Origin: Candidatus Methylomirabilota bacterium
GTDB taxonomy: Bacteria > Methylomirabilota > Methylomirabilia > Rokubacteriales > CSP1-6
DNA: 64,000 bases
NCBI GenBank assembly: GCA_035315345.1
Contig: DATFYA010000091.1
Coordinates: 1-64,000, forward strand
Reading direction: 5' to 3'
The translations under genes and the position numbers were made by a program. Each line of letters starts with the position of its first letter. Position 1 is the first letter of the stretch. The notes beneath the pieces were generated by a model. The model saw only the letters and a list, made by a program, of their open reading frames with translations, was not told the origin of the DNA and did not search any database. Below are positions 49,754 through 59,161 of the stretch, piece by piece.

Positions 49754-49799
49754 CGCGGTCCTCCTCTCCTCAGTGTCACCCTGGCCGTCAAGCCTCGAT

Positions 49800-51431
49800 T
49801 CAGCCGAGCGACCGGGGCACGACCGCACCGGACGCGAGGGACAGTACGACACCCTCGTCACCGCGCAGGCCGAGCTCGCCCTCGACCTTCTCGCCGTCCC
49901 GGTCTCCGGCGCTCGACACCACGATCTCGCCGCGCAGCTGCCGATCCGGGAACGCCACCACCGCGTCCTCCCGGCCCAGGTTCAGGCCGATCAGCATGCG
50001 CTCGTCGCCGTGCTGGCGCACGTAGAGCAACAGGTCACCGCTGGCCACGATCGGCCGGTAGTCGCCCCGCTGCAAGGCCCGCGAGCGCCGGCGCGCGGCG
50101 ATCAAACGCCGGTAGAGTTGGAAGGTGGAGGCCGGATCCAGCCGCTGGTGCTCGACGTTGTCGGTGCCGAAACCGGCGGCCACCGGCAGCCACGGCTCCG
50201 CCGTCGAGAACCCGGCGTGGGCGGTGGCGTCCCACTGCATCGGCGTGCGCGCCCCGTCCCGCCCGCAGCCGATGCCCGGCACGTTGCGCTCGAACGGATC
50301 CCGCACGCGATCGGGCGGGATCGGCACCTGGGTCATGCCGATCTCGTCGCCGTAGTAGATGGTGGGGGTTCCGCGCAGCGTCAGCAGCAGCATCGCCGCA
50401 ACACGTGCCTGCGCCGGGCCAACTCGGCCCGCGATGCGCGGGCGGTCGTGGTTACCGAGCACCCAGTTCGGCCAGCCGCCCGTCGGCAGCGCCGCCTCGT
50501 AGTCGTCGATCAGCTTGGCGATCTCGCGGGCCCGCCACGGCGTCGACAGCAGCGTGAAGTTGAACGGCATGTGCGTGCCTCCCAGCTCGACGCCGTAGTA
50601 GGCCATCAGCCGCTCGATCGGCAGGTAGATCTCGCCGATCAACACCCGATCGGGGAACTCGTCGACCACGCGCCGCATGCCGGCGATCGCCTGGTGCACC
50701 TCGGGCAGATCCGCGGTGTAGACGGGAAGCAGCGCGTGGCTCGGCGGCTCGCCGGGCTGATAGACGGGATTCGGCGGGTTGTCGCGGAACTGATCGTCCT
50801 TGAGCAGGTGCCAGATCACGTCCACCCGGAAGCCGTCGACCCCGCGGCGAAGCCAGAAGCGCATCACCTCGTGGATCGCGTTGCGGACCGCCGGATTGCG
50901 CCAGTTGAGATCGGGCTGCGCGGCCAGGAACGCGTGGTAGTAGTACTGCCCGGTGGTGTCGTCCCGCTCCCACGCGCTGCCGCCGAACGCGGACAGCCAG
51001 TTGTTGGGCGGACCGCCCCCCGGCGCGGGATCGCGCCAGATGTACCAGTCGCGCCGTGCGCTCTGCCGCGAGGCGCGGCTCTCGCGGAACCACGGGTGCT
51101 GGACCGAGGTGTGGTTGGGCACGAGGTCGAGCAGGATGCGGAGCCCCTGCGCGTGGGCCGCGGCCAGCAGCGCGTCGAACTCCTCGAGCGAGCCGAAGAT
51201 CGGGTCGACGTCGGTGTAGTCGGCGATGTCGTAGCCGAAGTCGGCCATCGGCGAGGGAAAGATCGGCGAGATCCAGGCCGCGCCGATGCCGAGCTCGCCC
51301 AGATAGGGCAGCCGCTGCCGGATGCCGCGCAGGTCGCCGACGCCGTCGGCGTTACCGTCCTGGAATGAGCGCGGATAAACCTGATACATGACCGCGGTCT
51401 GCCACCAGGCAAGCGGGGCCAGGGAAGCCAC
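49800..51431 (-). CDS. GH13 alpha-glucosidase / oligo-1,6-glucosidase-like
   Basis: A 543-residue alpha-amylase-family enzyme. Conserved regions: I DLVPNHTS (residues 102-109), II GFRVDVIWH with nucleophile Asp204, III LIGEIYLP with general acid Glu267 and IV VLGNHDRPR with Asp329. The N-terminus AVMYQVYPRSFQDGNADGVG is that of oligo-1,6-glucosidase/trehalulose-type enzymes, which act on short alpha-glucosides. It has no signal peptide, so it is cytoplasmic. It starts 6 bp after the stop of the upstream GH13 gene (51438), forming an operon, and the sugar transporter at 59158 may supply substrate. Confidence 0.93.
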   Translation of the reverse strand: MASLAPLAWWQTAVMYQVYPRSFQDGNADGVGDLRGIRQRLPYLGELGIGAAWISPIFPSPMADFGYDIADYTDVDPIFGSLEEFDALLAAAHAQGLRILLDLVPNHTSVQHPWFRESRASRQSARRDWYIWRDPAPGGGPPNNWLSAFGGSAWERDDTTGQYYYHAFLAAQPDLNWRNPAVRNAIHEVMRFWLRRGVDGFRVDVIWHLLKDDQFRDNPPNPVYQPGEPPSHALLPVYTADLPEVHQAIAGMRRVVDEFPDRVLIGEIYLPIERLMAYYGVELGGTHMPFNFTLLSTPWRAREIAKLIDDYEAALPTGGWPNWVLGNHDRPRIAGRVGPAQARVAAMLLLTLRGTPTIYYGDEIGMTQVPIPPDRVRDPFERNVPGIGCGRDGARTPMQWDATAHAGFSTAEPWLPVAAGFGTDNVEHQRLDPASTFQLYRRLIAARRRSRALQRGDYRPIVASGDLLLYVRQHGDERMLIGLNLGREDAVVAFPDRQLRGEIVVSSAGDRDGEKVEGELGLRGDEGVVLSLASGAVVPRSLG

Positions 51432-51437
51432 GGCCGG

Positions 51438-53192
51438 TCAGCCCCGGGGCGGCGTCTCGATGTCGCTGCGCTTGAGCAGGTAGTCCAGGCCGCCGACCCG
51501 AAACCAGCGGTACCCGTACGCCTCGAGCAGCAGACGATGCTTGCCGTCCTCCGCGGCGAACGAGTGATGCTCGGACAGCACGTTCGCCAGAGTCCGGCCC
51601 TCCGGCCCCGGGATGCCCGAGTCGAACGACACCTCGCGCGGCGAGTCCGAGAGGTTGTGCACGAATAGCGTCGAGTTGTTCCGCCAGTCGTAGCGCATCA
51701 CCAGGATCGCGGGATCGCGCACCGGCAGGACTTCGAAGTTGCCCCAGCCCACCTCGGGCACCTCCTTCCGCATGCGGATGATGCGCTCCGTCCAGTTGAG
51801 CAGCGATCCCGGATCGCGGCGCTGCACGGCGGCGTTGACGTGCTGGTAGCCGAACGGCCCCTCGCTGATCACCGGCACCACCGGCTTGTCGGCCTTGGTG
51901 AAGCCGCCGTGGGGCTCGGCCGACCACTGCATCGGTGTCCGCGAGCAGTTACGCTCGGGCAGCCCGAGGTCATCCCCCATGCCGATCTCGTCGCCGTAGC
52001 GCAGGACTGGCGTGCCGGGCAGAGTGAACATCAGGCTGTAAGCCAGCTCGAGGAGCCGGCGGTCACCGTTCAGCATCGGGGCGAGGCGGCGCCGGATCCC
52101 GCGCTTGTAGAGCTGCATGGTCTCCTCGGGCCCGAAGCACCGGAAGACCCGCTGACGCTGCTCGTCGGTGAGCCGGCCCAAGTCGAGCTCGTCGTGGTTG
52201 CGCAGGAACAGGCACCACTGCGCGGTCTCGGGCCGGCGCATGGTGGCCTTCAGTGCACGCGCCAGCGGCCGGCGATCGGAGGCGGCGAGCGCGTAGAACA
52301 GGTTCTGGTTGACCTGGAAATTGAACATCATGTGCATGCGGTCGCCGTCCTTGCCGAAGTACTCCAGATCGGTGTCGGGCAGGACGTTGGCCTCGGCCAG
52401 GATGATCGAATCGCCCACGCGCCACTGCAAGAACGCCCGCAGCGTGCGCAGCAGGTCGTACTGCTCCATCGGCTTCTTGACGTGGGGGCCCTTGGTATTG
52501 ATCACGAAGGGCACCGCGTCCATCCGGAAGCCCGAGACGCCGAGCTGGATCCAGAAGCCCATGATCTTGAGGATCTCGGCCTGCACGTGCGGGTTCGAGG
52601 TGTTCAGGTCGGGCTGAAAGTCGTAGAAGCGGTGGAAGTACCACGCGCGCGCTTCGCTGTCGTAGGACCACGTGGACTTTTGCACGCCGGGGAACACCAT
52701 GCCCTCGTTCGCGTTCGGCGGCTTCTTCTCGGACCACACGTACCAGTCGCGGTATTTCGACGCGGGATCCCGGCGCGCCTGTTGGAACCATGGGTGCTGG
52801 TCGGAGGTGTGGTTCACGACCAGGTCAATGATGACGCGGATGCCGCGCTGCTTGGCTGCGTGCGTGAACTCGACGAAGTCGCCCAGTGTGCCGTACGCGG
52901 GATTGACCCCGTAGTAGTCGGACACGTCGTAGCCGTCGTCCTCTCCCGGCGAGGCCTGAAACGGCATCAGCCAGATCGCGGTGATCCCGAGACCCTGCAG
53001 GTAATCCAGCCGGCGCATGAGGCCCTCGAAATCGCCGATGCCGTCGCCGTTGGAATCCATGAAGGTGCCGACGGAGAGGCAATAGATGACTGAGTTCTTG
53101 TACCAGAGGTCGTTGATGACGGGCGCCGAGCCCGCGGCCCCGTTCCTGGTGCCGTTCGACTCGGGAGGTCGCGCGGGGGCGCGCCGCTTCAC
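51438..53192 (-). CDS. treS: GH13 trehalose synthase / maltose alpha-glucosyltransferase-like
   Basis: A 584-residue GH13 enzyme closest in pattern to trehalose synthase, which interconverts maltose and trehalose. Regions: DLVVNHTS (123-130), GFRMDAVPFV with Asp225, ILAEANVLPDTDLEYFG with Glu267, LRNHDELDLGR with Asp334. The N-terminal WYKNSVIYCLSVGTFMDSNG and MMFNFQVNQNLFYAL support TreS. The C-terminal maltokinase domain of some TreS proteins is absent. The start is GTG 53192, which overlaps the stop of the zinc-ribbon gene (GTGA); ATG further in would cut the conserved N-terminus. Unusual variation is possible, so the exact activity is moderate confidence. Confidence 0.88.
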   Translation of the reverse strand: MKRRAPARPPESNGTRNGAAGSAPVINDLWYKNSVIYCLSVGTFMDSNGDGIGDFEGLMRRLDYLQGLGITAIWLMPFQASPGEDDGYDVSDYYGVNPAYGTLGDFVEFTHAAKQRGIRVIIDLVVNHTSDQHPWFQQARRDPASKYRDWYVWSEKKPPNANEGMVFPGVQKSTWSYDSEARAWYFHRFYDFQPDLNTSNPHVQAEILKIMGFWIQLGVSGFRMDAVPFVINTKGPHVKKPMEQYDLLRTLRAFLQWRVGDSIILAEANVLPDTDLEYFGKDGDRMHMMFNFQVNQNLFYALAASDRRPLARALKATMRRPETAQWCLFLRNHDELDLGRLTDEQRQRVFRCFGPEETMQLYKRGIRRRLAPMLNGDRRLLELAYSLMFTLPGTPVLRYGDEIGMGDDLGLPERNCSRTPMQWSAEPHGGFTKADKPVVPVISEGPFGYQHVNAAVQRRDPGSLLNWTERIIRMRKEVPEVGWGNFEVLPVRDPAILVMRYDWRNNSTLFVHNLSDSPREVSFDSGIPGPEGRTLANVLSEHHSFAAEDGKHRLLLEAYGYRWFRVGGLDYLLKRSDIETPPRG

Positions 53193-53383
53193 TCGTTCCA
53201 CATGGTGCTCCAGCCGCACTGCGGGCACGGAGCCGGCGGCGCGTCGGCGCGCAACGCCTCTTCGGGAGTGACCGTCGTGGAGCCGGGGCGCTTCCGCTCT
53301 CCCCGGTTCGGCACGGGTTTGCCGCCCCGTGGCCTCTCGCCTTCCCGTGGCGGCAGCTCGGTCTTGCACCTCGGGCATTTCAT
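53189..53383 (-). CDS. Small zinc-ribbon protein coupled to treS
   Basis: A 64-residue protein, MKCPRCKTELPP at the start and PAPCPQCGWSTMWNE at the end: two CxxC pairs that fit a zinc ribbon, separated by a charged, Arg/Pro-rich linker. It resembles uncharacterised small zinc-ribbon proteins. ATG 53383 has CGAGG upstream. Its stop codon overlaps the GTG of the GH13 gene (GTGA), so the two are translationally coupled. It may be a regulatory or nucleic-acid-binding helper, but no function can be claimed. Confidence 0.7.
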   Translation of the reverse strand: MKCPRCKTELPPREGERPRGGKPVPNRGERKRPGSTTVTPEEALRADAPPAPCPQCGWSTMWNE

Positions 53384-53626
53384 AACGGCCTCGAGTAGCA
53401 AGCCAAATGCCGTCGCCGATAGGTGTCGCGCACACCCTCCAAGTTGCCGATTCCGCGAAGGTCGACACGCGAGCCCGGCCGCCGATGGACTCGAGCCACG
53501 TAAGAGACGACGGGTCGTCCTTACCTGCACGACGGCCGCCCGGAGCGGCGCACTCTTCCCATCTTGACTCATCGCGAAGCCGGTGGTCCTCTGGACAGCA
53601 CCATCCGTCTTCCGAGGAGGTCACTC

Positions 53627-53872
53627 ATGATCCAGCGAAAGACGATTCCGGCCCAGGGTGATTACAGCATTGCCGTCGCCAGCGAGCAGATGCGCGACGG
53701 CCGGTGGTCGGCGGTGGCGACACTCCAGCAGCCCACCCCGACCGGTCTGCGCAATATCGACCTACCGGTGTCTGATCAGCGCTTCGACACCGAGGCCGAG
53801 GCCGAGCGCTTCGTCGTCGAGCTCGCCAGGGCGTGGATCGATCGGAACGAGCCGTCCGAGCCGCAGCCGTAG
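53627..53872 (+). CDS. Hypothetical 81-residue protein
   Basis: Starts at ATG 53627, which has GAGGAGG ideally placed. The product begins MIQRKTIPAQGDYSIAVASE and includes GRWSAVATLQQPTPTGLRNI and FDTEAEAERFVVELARAWID, with an acidic C-terminal helix. The pattern is of a small alpha/beta cytoplasmic protein; no family is recognised. It is divergent from the zinc-ribbon gene; the 243-bp gap (53384-53626) has no recognisable promoter. Codon usage fits the rest of the window. Confidence 0.65.
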   Translation: MIQRKTIPAQGDYSIAVASEQMRDGRWSAVATLQQPTPTGLRNIDLPVSDQRFDTEAEAERFVVELARAWIDRNEPSEPQP

Positions 53873-54023
53873 GCGCTGCCCGGCAACCCTTACACGGTCG
53901 CGGCGCCCGACGGGTCGCATCGAACAGCACGATCCGTCGGTCGCCGCGGCCGTGGCGGTCAATTTCGCGACTTCTTCCGGTGGCACGCGGTTTGCCCCTA
54001 TCCCGCCAGAGGAGGGCGAGCCC

Positions 54024-54401
54024 ATGTCAGCCGTGTACACGCTCGAGCAGATCCTGAATCGCCTCGACGAGCTATCCCTCGACGGTCGGGCCTTCTGTCG
54101 TTCCCTGCTGAGCCACGGGGAAGTGCTCGCCGTGCAGCTCAGCTACTTGCCGGAAGCGCTGCTCTGGCTGGTCACCTCGCCGACTCAGACGCGGATCATG
54201 CGCGCGCACCAGCCCGAGTGCATGATCCTGACGCTCGCGGAGGCATGCGACCTGTTCACTGCGCTCGGCGATCCGTGCCCCGCCTCGCTGATGGAAGTGG
54301 CCGGGCGCTTCGCCACCGCCGCGCCAGGAACGCCCGAGTGGAAGGACGACGACGTGGAGCCGTACGAAGGCCGCGACGAGGACGAGAGCGACTACGTGTG
54401 A
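54024..54401 (+). CDS. Hypothetical 125-residue protein
   Basis: ATG 54024 is preceded by GAGGAGGGCGAG. The sequence begins MSAVYTLEQILNRLDELSLD and contains two Cys residues (FCRSLL and PECMILT) and a very acidic tail (EWKDDDVEPYEGRDEDESDY). It is mostly helical and soluble. No domain is recognised. The same strand gene at 53627 lies 151 bp upstream; whether they are co-transcribed is unclear. Confidence 0.6.
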   Translation: MSAVYTLEQILNRLDELSLDGRAFCRSLLSHGEVLAVQLSYLPEALLWLVTSPTQTRIMRAHQPECMILTLAEACDLFTALGDPCPASLMEVAGRFATAAPGTPEWKDDDVEPYEGRDEDESDYV

Positions 54402-54408
54402 GGACGGA

Positions 54409-54831
54409 TCAGGGCGAGGGGACGGGCGAGGCCGGAGTGGCGGAGACCCAGACCCATTGCCAGGGCTGGCTCACGCCGTCACCGTACAGCACGTACTTGC
54501 CGTGCGGATACACGACCTCGCGCTGGACCGCGGGCGGAGCCGGCGGCGCGGTGGTGTAGGACTGCGCCGGCGCGTAGATGACCGAGGGCGCCGAATAGTA
54601 CGCGGGCGGCGGATAGGCGTAGTACGGCGGATACGTCGCAGCGACCGCGGCGCCCAGCGCCAGGCCACCGACGAACGCGCCCGGCCACCACCAGCCGCCC
54701 CAGCAGCAACCCCGGCCGCCGTGCCAGCCGTGACCGCCATGCCAGCCTCCCCGGCCGCCGGCCTCGCTGGGCACGGCGCAGAGCGTGGCGATCATCACGA
54801 GGACGAGGGCGGCAGCCGCCAGGCGCTTCAT
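54409..54831 (-). CDS. Secreted Gly/Trp/Tyr-rich protein
   Basis: A 140-residue exported protein: signal LAAAALVLVMIATLCAVPSEA, then a GGWHGGHGWHGGRGCCWGG run, a GGLALGAAVAATYPP hydrophobic/glycine stretch, a YYAYPPPAYYSAPSVIYAP Tyr/Pro-rich part and a final TTAPPAPPAVQREVVYPHGK with QPWQWVWV. Related short secreted proteins with a Gly-zipper and Tyr/Pro region occur in many soil bacteria. The function is unknown. It is convergent with the gene ending at 54401. Confidence 0.7.
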   Translation of the reverse strand: MKRLAAAALVLVMIATLCAVPSEAGGRGGWHGGHGWHGGRGCCWGGWWWPGAFVGGLALGAAVAATYPPYYAYPPPAYYSAPSVIYAPAQSYTTAPPAPPAVQREVVYPHGKYVLYGDGVSQPWQWVWVSATPASPVPSP

Positions 54832-54864
54832 GTCCGGGATGGTACCCCGAGCGCCCGGGGTTGG

Positions 54865-55527
54865 CTAGTCACGGCGTGTCGAGTGCTCCAGGGGCTCCGG
54901 CTCGACGTCGATCTTCTCCTCGGCGCACCGCGTCCATCGGTGCACCATCACCGCCGCCACCACGATGCCGAGCACGAGCGCGCCCAGCATCCCCCATCGC
55001 TCCACCCGGTGGACGTCGGTCAGGATGGCCTCGATCTGGTCGGTGAAGAAGTAGGCCAGACCGAACGACAGCGGCACGCCCGCGAGTGCCGCGGCGGCAT
55101 CGGTGGCCAGGAACTTCCAGAACGGCACATGCGCGATGCCCGCGGTGAGGAAGGCGGCCGCCCGGAGCCCGATGACGTGCCGCGCGATGACGATGGTCTT
55201 CACCGCATGGCGACGGTACGCCCCCTTGAGCCGGCGCTCGCGCGCAGGCGAGAGCACCCAGCGCACCGGGCGCCAGGACAGCACGCGCTCGCCCCAGTGG
55301 CGCCCGGCCCAGTAGAGGATCACGTCGCCCGACAGCACGCCCAGGATGCACACCGGCAGCGCCAGCCACCACTGGGCCAGGCCCTCGCGGCTCAGCACCC
55401 CGGCGGCCACCACCGGCAGCTCTTCGGGGATGGGCACGCCGAGGCCGCCGGCCAGGAGCAGCGCGAAGACGCCGAGATACGCGTTGTGCCCGGCCAGCTG
55501 ATCGACGATCCCGTCGAGCGTGAGCAT
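54865..55527 (-). CDS. DedA/VTT-family membrane protein
   Basis: A 220-residue membrane protein of the DedA (SNARE-associated, VTT) family. It has the early GGLGVPIPEELPVVAAG motif, then GRHWGERVLSW, and RHVIGLRAAAFLTAGIAHVPFW, with hydrophobic ends LGALVLGIVVAAVMVHR. DedA proteins influence membrane potential and polyprenyl-phosphate or phospholipid recycling. ATG 55527 shares one base with the stop of the MFS gene (TGATG), so it is translationally coupled. The frame is open upstream but that part is antisense to no real gene and lacks similarity. Confidence 0.88.
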   Translation of the reverse strand: MLTLDGIVDQLAGHNAYLGVFALLLAGGLGVPIPEELPVVAAGVLSREGLAQWWLALPVCILGVLSGDVILYWAGRHWGERVLSWRPVRWVLSPARERRLKGAYRRHAVKTIVIARHVIGLRAAAFLTAGIAHVPFWKFLATDAAAALAGVPLSFGLAYFFTDQIEAILTDVHRVERWGMLGALVLGIVVAAVMVHRWTRCAEEKIDVEPEPLEHSTRRD

Positions 55528-56735
55528 CAGGCCGCTCTGGTCTCCGGCATCAATCCCACCACGACCAGCAAGCCGGAGGCCGCCACCGCCGCGAGCAGCG
55601 CGAAGACCATCCCGCTGCCCGCCACGTCCGCCACGTACCCCGCCCCCGCGGTGCTGAGCGACGCGCCGAGGCCGACCGCGGCGCCTACCGCGCCCTGGGC
55701 CAGGTTGAAGTGCCCGGTCCCGCGCGTCGTGTCCGCGATGACCAGCGGCACCAGCACGCCCAGTGTCGCCGCCGACACGCCGTCGAGCACCTGGGCGGCC
55801 AGGACCACGCCCGGCGCGGTGGACCACGCGAAGATCGCGGCCCGGATCGCGAGCGCGACGAAGCACAGGGCCAGGAGCGGGCGACGCCCGCGCGCCTGGG
55901 CCTGACGTCCCACCCAGGGCGCGATGGCCGCCACCACGAGCTGGGGGGTGAGGATGCCGACGGCCAGGATCACGGTGGCGCGCTCCGCCTGCAGCGCGGT
56001 CAGCGCGCCCGCGATGATCGGCAGCAGCGCCGCGTTGGCCAGCTGGAACAGCAGCACCGCGGCGGCGAAGACCACCAGGGCGCGGCTGCGCAGCACCGTG
56101 GCGGACGCGTGCCGCCAGCGCTCGATTCTCCGGTCACCGGCGCGCGCGGGAGCGATCCCGCCACGCGCCAGCGCCGGGTCGATCTCGCTCGCCCGGATCT
56201 GCGTCAGCGCGAGCAGGGTCGGCACGCCGAGGGCCGCGGTCAGCACGAAGATCGCCCGGTTCGTGTAGAGGTAGCCGGCCACGCCCATCGCCGCCGCCGC
56301 GATCGCGTTGCCGAGGGAGAGATAGCGCGCGTTACGCCCCAGGCGCACGCTCAGCCGCGCGTGCCCGACGAGGCCCAGGCTGATCGCGGCCAGGACGGGC
56401 CCGACCAGACAGCTGCCGATCGCGTGCAGCACCTTGGCGACCACCACCGCCCGGAACACCGGCCACCGCGTCAGCACCAGCGCGCTGCCGCTCACCGCGA
56501 CCACCGCCACCGCGGCGAGCAGCCGCTTCGCGGGCACGCGATCCACCAGCGCGCCGGCCGGCACCTGCAGCGCCAGGCCGGTCAGCGTGCCGATGGTGAG
56601 CACGCGGCCGATGTCGAACTGCGTCCACGCCATGGAGGTCAGGTACGCGGCGACGAACGGGCCCCAGCCGGTCTGCACGTCGGCGAGGAAGAACGCGAAC
56701 CAGTCGAGGCCGCGCTCGCTACGCCGCGAGGTCAT
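55527..56735 (-). CDS. MFS transporter
   Basis: A 402-residue major facilitator with about twelve membrane segments. [21 protein letters not shown] starts the first helix, and [19 protein letters not shown] is the signature loop; [20 protein letters not shown] is in the second half. The pattern matches MFS proteins of the drug or sugar efflux type; no substrate can be assigned. Its ATG lies in an ATGA overlap with a 32-residue ORF upstream and its stop overlaps dedA. Confidence 0.85.
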   Translation of the reverse strand: MTSRRSERGLDWFAFFLADVQTGWGPFVAAYLTSMAWTQFDIGRVLTIGTLTGLALQVPAGALVDRVPAKRLLAAVAVVAVSGSALVLTRWPVFRAVVVAKVLHAIGSCLVGPVLAAISLGLVGHARLSVRLGRNARYLSLGNAIAAAAMGVAGYLYTNRAIFVLTAALGVPTLLALTQIRASEIDPALARGGIAPARAGDRRIERWRHASATVLRSRALVVFAAAVLLFQLANAALLPIIAGALTALQAERATVILAVGILTPQLVVAAIAPWVGRQAQARGRRPLLALCFVALAIRAAIFAWSTAPGVVLAAQVLDGVSAATLGVLVPLVIADTTRGTGHFNLAQGAVGAAVGLGASLSTAGAGYVADVAGSGMVFALLAAVAASGLLVVVGLMPETRAA

Positions 56736-56830
56736 TCACGCCGCGCGTCGCCCCGGCCCGCGGCCTTCTCGAACGGCGGCAGCGTCGGCTCGGGGTCCTT
56801 GCCCTCCCGCGCTCCGGCCACGGTCTGCAT
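56732..56830 (-). CDS. Possible 32-residue leader peptide
   Basis: A short frame with GCGAGGACCCGC before ATG 56830, ending TGA over the MFS start (ATGA). Product: [15 protein letters not shown] then [17 protein letters not shown]. The coupling to the MFS gene and good ribosome site favour translation; the sequence has no recognised family and may be just an uORF. The rest of the 203-bp divergent gap up to 56938 shows no promoter I would call. Confidence 0.35.
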   Translation of the reverse strand: MQTVAGAREGKDPEPTLPPFEKAAGRGDARRE

Positions 56831-56938
56831 GCGGGTCCTCGCTGGCCATGGTCCTGCTCACAGCGTACAGCCCCTGGCAAAGGGCCGGCGCGAGACCTGC
56901 CCTTGACCGCTCGCGCCGCTTCTGGTCTCGTGCTCGAT

Positions 56939-59161
56939 GTGAGACCGATCCGTCCGCGCGCCTGGCTGCTCGTGCTGGCGATGCTCGTGGGCGCGGGGGC
57001 GCCCGCCTGCCAGCCGGCGACCTCGCTGCGCCCCGAGTCGCCGTCCGGCGCCGCATCGACCGGCGCGCCCCCGGCGCCGGCCGCGCGCCCGGCGCCGCCG
57101 GCGAGCGCGCAAGACCAGGCTTCCGACCCGGACATCCAGTGGCTCGTCGAGCATTCGATGCTCCACCAGGGCGACCTGGCCGCGCGCCGCGTCTCGGGCA
57201 CCGGCGCGCAGTGGCAGCACCCCTACGCGCTGCCGGAGCCGCGCGCCGCGTCGGCGCTGGCCTCGGTCTGGTTCACCGCGTATCCGCCGTCGCAGATCAC
57301 GGGGCCGGGCGAGTCGGTGCTGGAGAGCCTGGGCGACGCCGATCTCTGGCGCATCTTCCGCGACATCGGCATCGGCGGCATGCACACCGGCCCGATGAAG
57401 CGCGCGGGCGGCCTGCGCGGCCGCGAGTACACCCCGACCGTCGACGGCAACTTCGACCGCATCAGCAGCGAGATCGACCCGGCCTTCGGCACCCAGGCGC
57501 AGTTCACGGCGATGGTGCGGCGCGCCGCCGACAACCACGCGGTCGTCATCGGCGACATCATTCCCGGCCACAGCGGCAAGGGGGCCGACTTCCGCCTGGC
57601 CGAGCGCCGCTACGGCGACTATCCCGGCCTCTACCACATGGTGGAGATCGGCCCCGAGGACTGGGGCCTGCTGCCCGCGGTGCCGGCCGGCCGCGACTCG
57701 GTGAACCTGAAGCCGGCGACGGTGGACGCGCTCAGGGCGCGCGGCTACATCGTCGGGCAATTGCCGCGCACCATCTTCTACGAGCCGGGCGTCAAGGAGA
57801 CCGACTGGTCGGCCACCGATGCGGTCGTCGGCGCCGACGGACAGCGCCGCCGCTGGGTCTATCTGCACTACTTCAAGGAGGGCCAGCCCACGTTCAACTG
57901 GCTCGACCCCACCTTCGCGGCGCCGCGGCTGGTGGCGGGCGACGCCATCAACGCGCTGGCCATCCTGGGTGAGCGGATGCTGCGTCTCGACGCCAACGGC
58001 TTCCTCGGCATCGAGGCCGGCCCGGACAACGGGCGCGCCTGGTCCGAGGGCCACCCGCTCTCCGTGACCGCGAATCAGCTCATCGCGGGCCTCGTGCGCA
58101 AGCTCGGCGGCTTCACCTTCCAGGAGCTGAACCTCACGCTCGAGGACGTCAAGGCGATGTCCGAGGGCGGGGCCGATCTCTCCTACGACTTCATCAGCCG
58201 CCCGGCCTACCAGCACGCGCTCGTCACCGGCGACGCCTCGTTCCTGCGCCTGATGCTGGGCCTGCAGCGCACCTACCAGATCGATCCCGCCTCGCTGATC
58301 CACGCGCTGCAGAACCACGACGAGCTGACGCTGGAGCTGGTGCACTTCTGGACGAAGCACAAGGACACCACGTTCACGTTCCGCGGCAAGGCCGTGAAGG
58401 GCAGCGCGCTGCGCGACACCATCCGCGCCGAGATGCACGGCCGCCTCATGGGCGCCGCGGCCCCGTACAACCTGAAGGCGGCCAACGGCATCTCGTGCAC
58501 GAGCGTCACGGTGGCCGCCGCCGCGCTCGGCATCCGCGACCTCGGCCAGCTGACCGAGGCCCAGCGCCACGACATCCGGCGCGCGCACCTGCTGCTGGCC
58601 CTGTTCAACGCGATGCAGCCGGGCGTCTTCGCGCTCTCCGGCTGGGACCTGGTCGGCGCGCTGACCCTGCCGGACGACGCGGTCGGCTCGCTGATCGCCG
58701 AGGGCGACACGCGCTGGATCAATCGGGGCGCGTACGACCTGCTGGGCAAGCACCCGAGCGTGACGACCTCCGGCAGCGGGCTGCCGCGCGCCCGGGCCCT
58801 CTACGGCCCGCTGCCCGAGCAGCTGCAGCACGGGGACTCGTTCGCGTCGCAGCTTCGAGCGATGCTGCGCGTGCGCGCGCAGTACCGCATCAACGAGAGC
58901 GAGCAGGTGGCGGTCCCGGCGGTGCGGGCGCCGGGCCTGGTCGTCATGGTCCACCGCCTGCCGCGGGGCGCGGGCATCCAGGTCACCGCGGTGAATTTCG
59001 CCCGCGCGCCGGTGCGCGAGGCGGTGGCCATCGAGCCCGCGCCCGCGGGCGGAGCGGTCACCGACCTGCTGGCGTCCAGGGTCCACGGCAAGCTCGGCGC
59101 GGGAAAACGGCTGCCGATCGCGCTGGGCCCGCACGAGGGCCAGGTGCTGCTGATCAAATGA
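56939..59161 (+). CDS. Secreted GH13 enzyme, trehalose synthase-like
   Basis: A 740-residue GH13-type enzyme with an N-terminal signal peptide ([15 protein letters not shown]) and a Pro/Ala-rich linker, so exported. Regions are unusual: [30 protein letters not shown] (RxDA with the nucleophile Asp), [15 protein letters not shown] (Glu) and [15 protein letters not shown] (NHD). This GH13_33-like set is found in proteins called trehalose synthase-like or alpha-amylase. The start is uncertain: GTG 56939 or TTG 56903 upstream; a GTG in between at 56930 is also possible. It overlaps the sugar symporter by 4 bp, implying that its product is imported. Confidence 0.82.
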   Translation: MRPIRPRAWLLVLAMLVGAGAPACQPATSLRPESPSGAASTGAPPAPAARPAPPASAQDQASDPDIQWLVEHSMLHQGDLAARRVSGTGAQWQHPYALPEPRAASALASVWFTAYPPSQITGPGESVLESLGDADLWRIFRDIGIGGMHTGPMKRAGGLRGREYTPTVDGNFDRISSEIDPAFGTQAQFTAMVRRAADNHAVVIGDIIPGHSGKGADFRLAERRYGDYPGLYHMVEIGPEDWGLLPAVPAGRDSVNLKPATVDALRARGYIVGQLPRTIFYEPGVKETDWSATDAVVGADGQRRRWVYLHYFKEGQPTFNWLDPTFAAPRLVAGDAINALAILGERMLRLDANGFLGIEAGPDNGRAWSEGHPLSVTANQLIAGLVRKLGGFTFQELNLTLEDVKAMSEGGADLSYDFISRPAYQHALVTGDASFLRLMLGLQRTYQIDPASLIHALQNHDELTLELVHFWTKHKDTTFTFRGKAVKGSALRDTIRAEMHGRLMGAAAPYNLKAANGISCTSVTVAAAALGIRDLGQLTEAQRHDIRRAHLLLALFNAMQPGVFALSGWDLVGALTLPDDAVGSLIAEGDTRWINRGAYDLLGKHPSVTTSGSGLPRARALYGPLPEQLQHGDSFASQLRAMLRVRAQYRINESEQVAVPAVRAPGLVVMVHRLPRGAGIQVTAVNFARAPVREAVAIEPAPAGGAVTDLLASRVHGKLGAGKRLPIALGPHEGQVLLIK

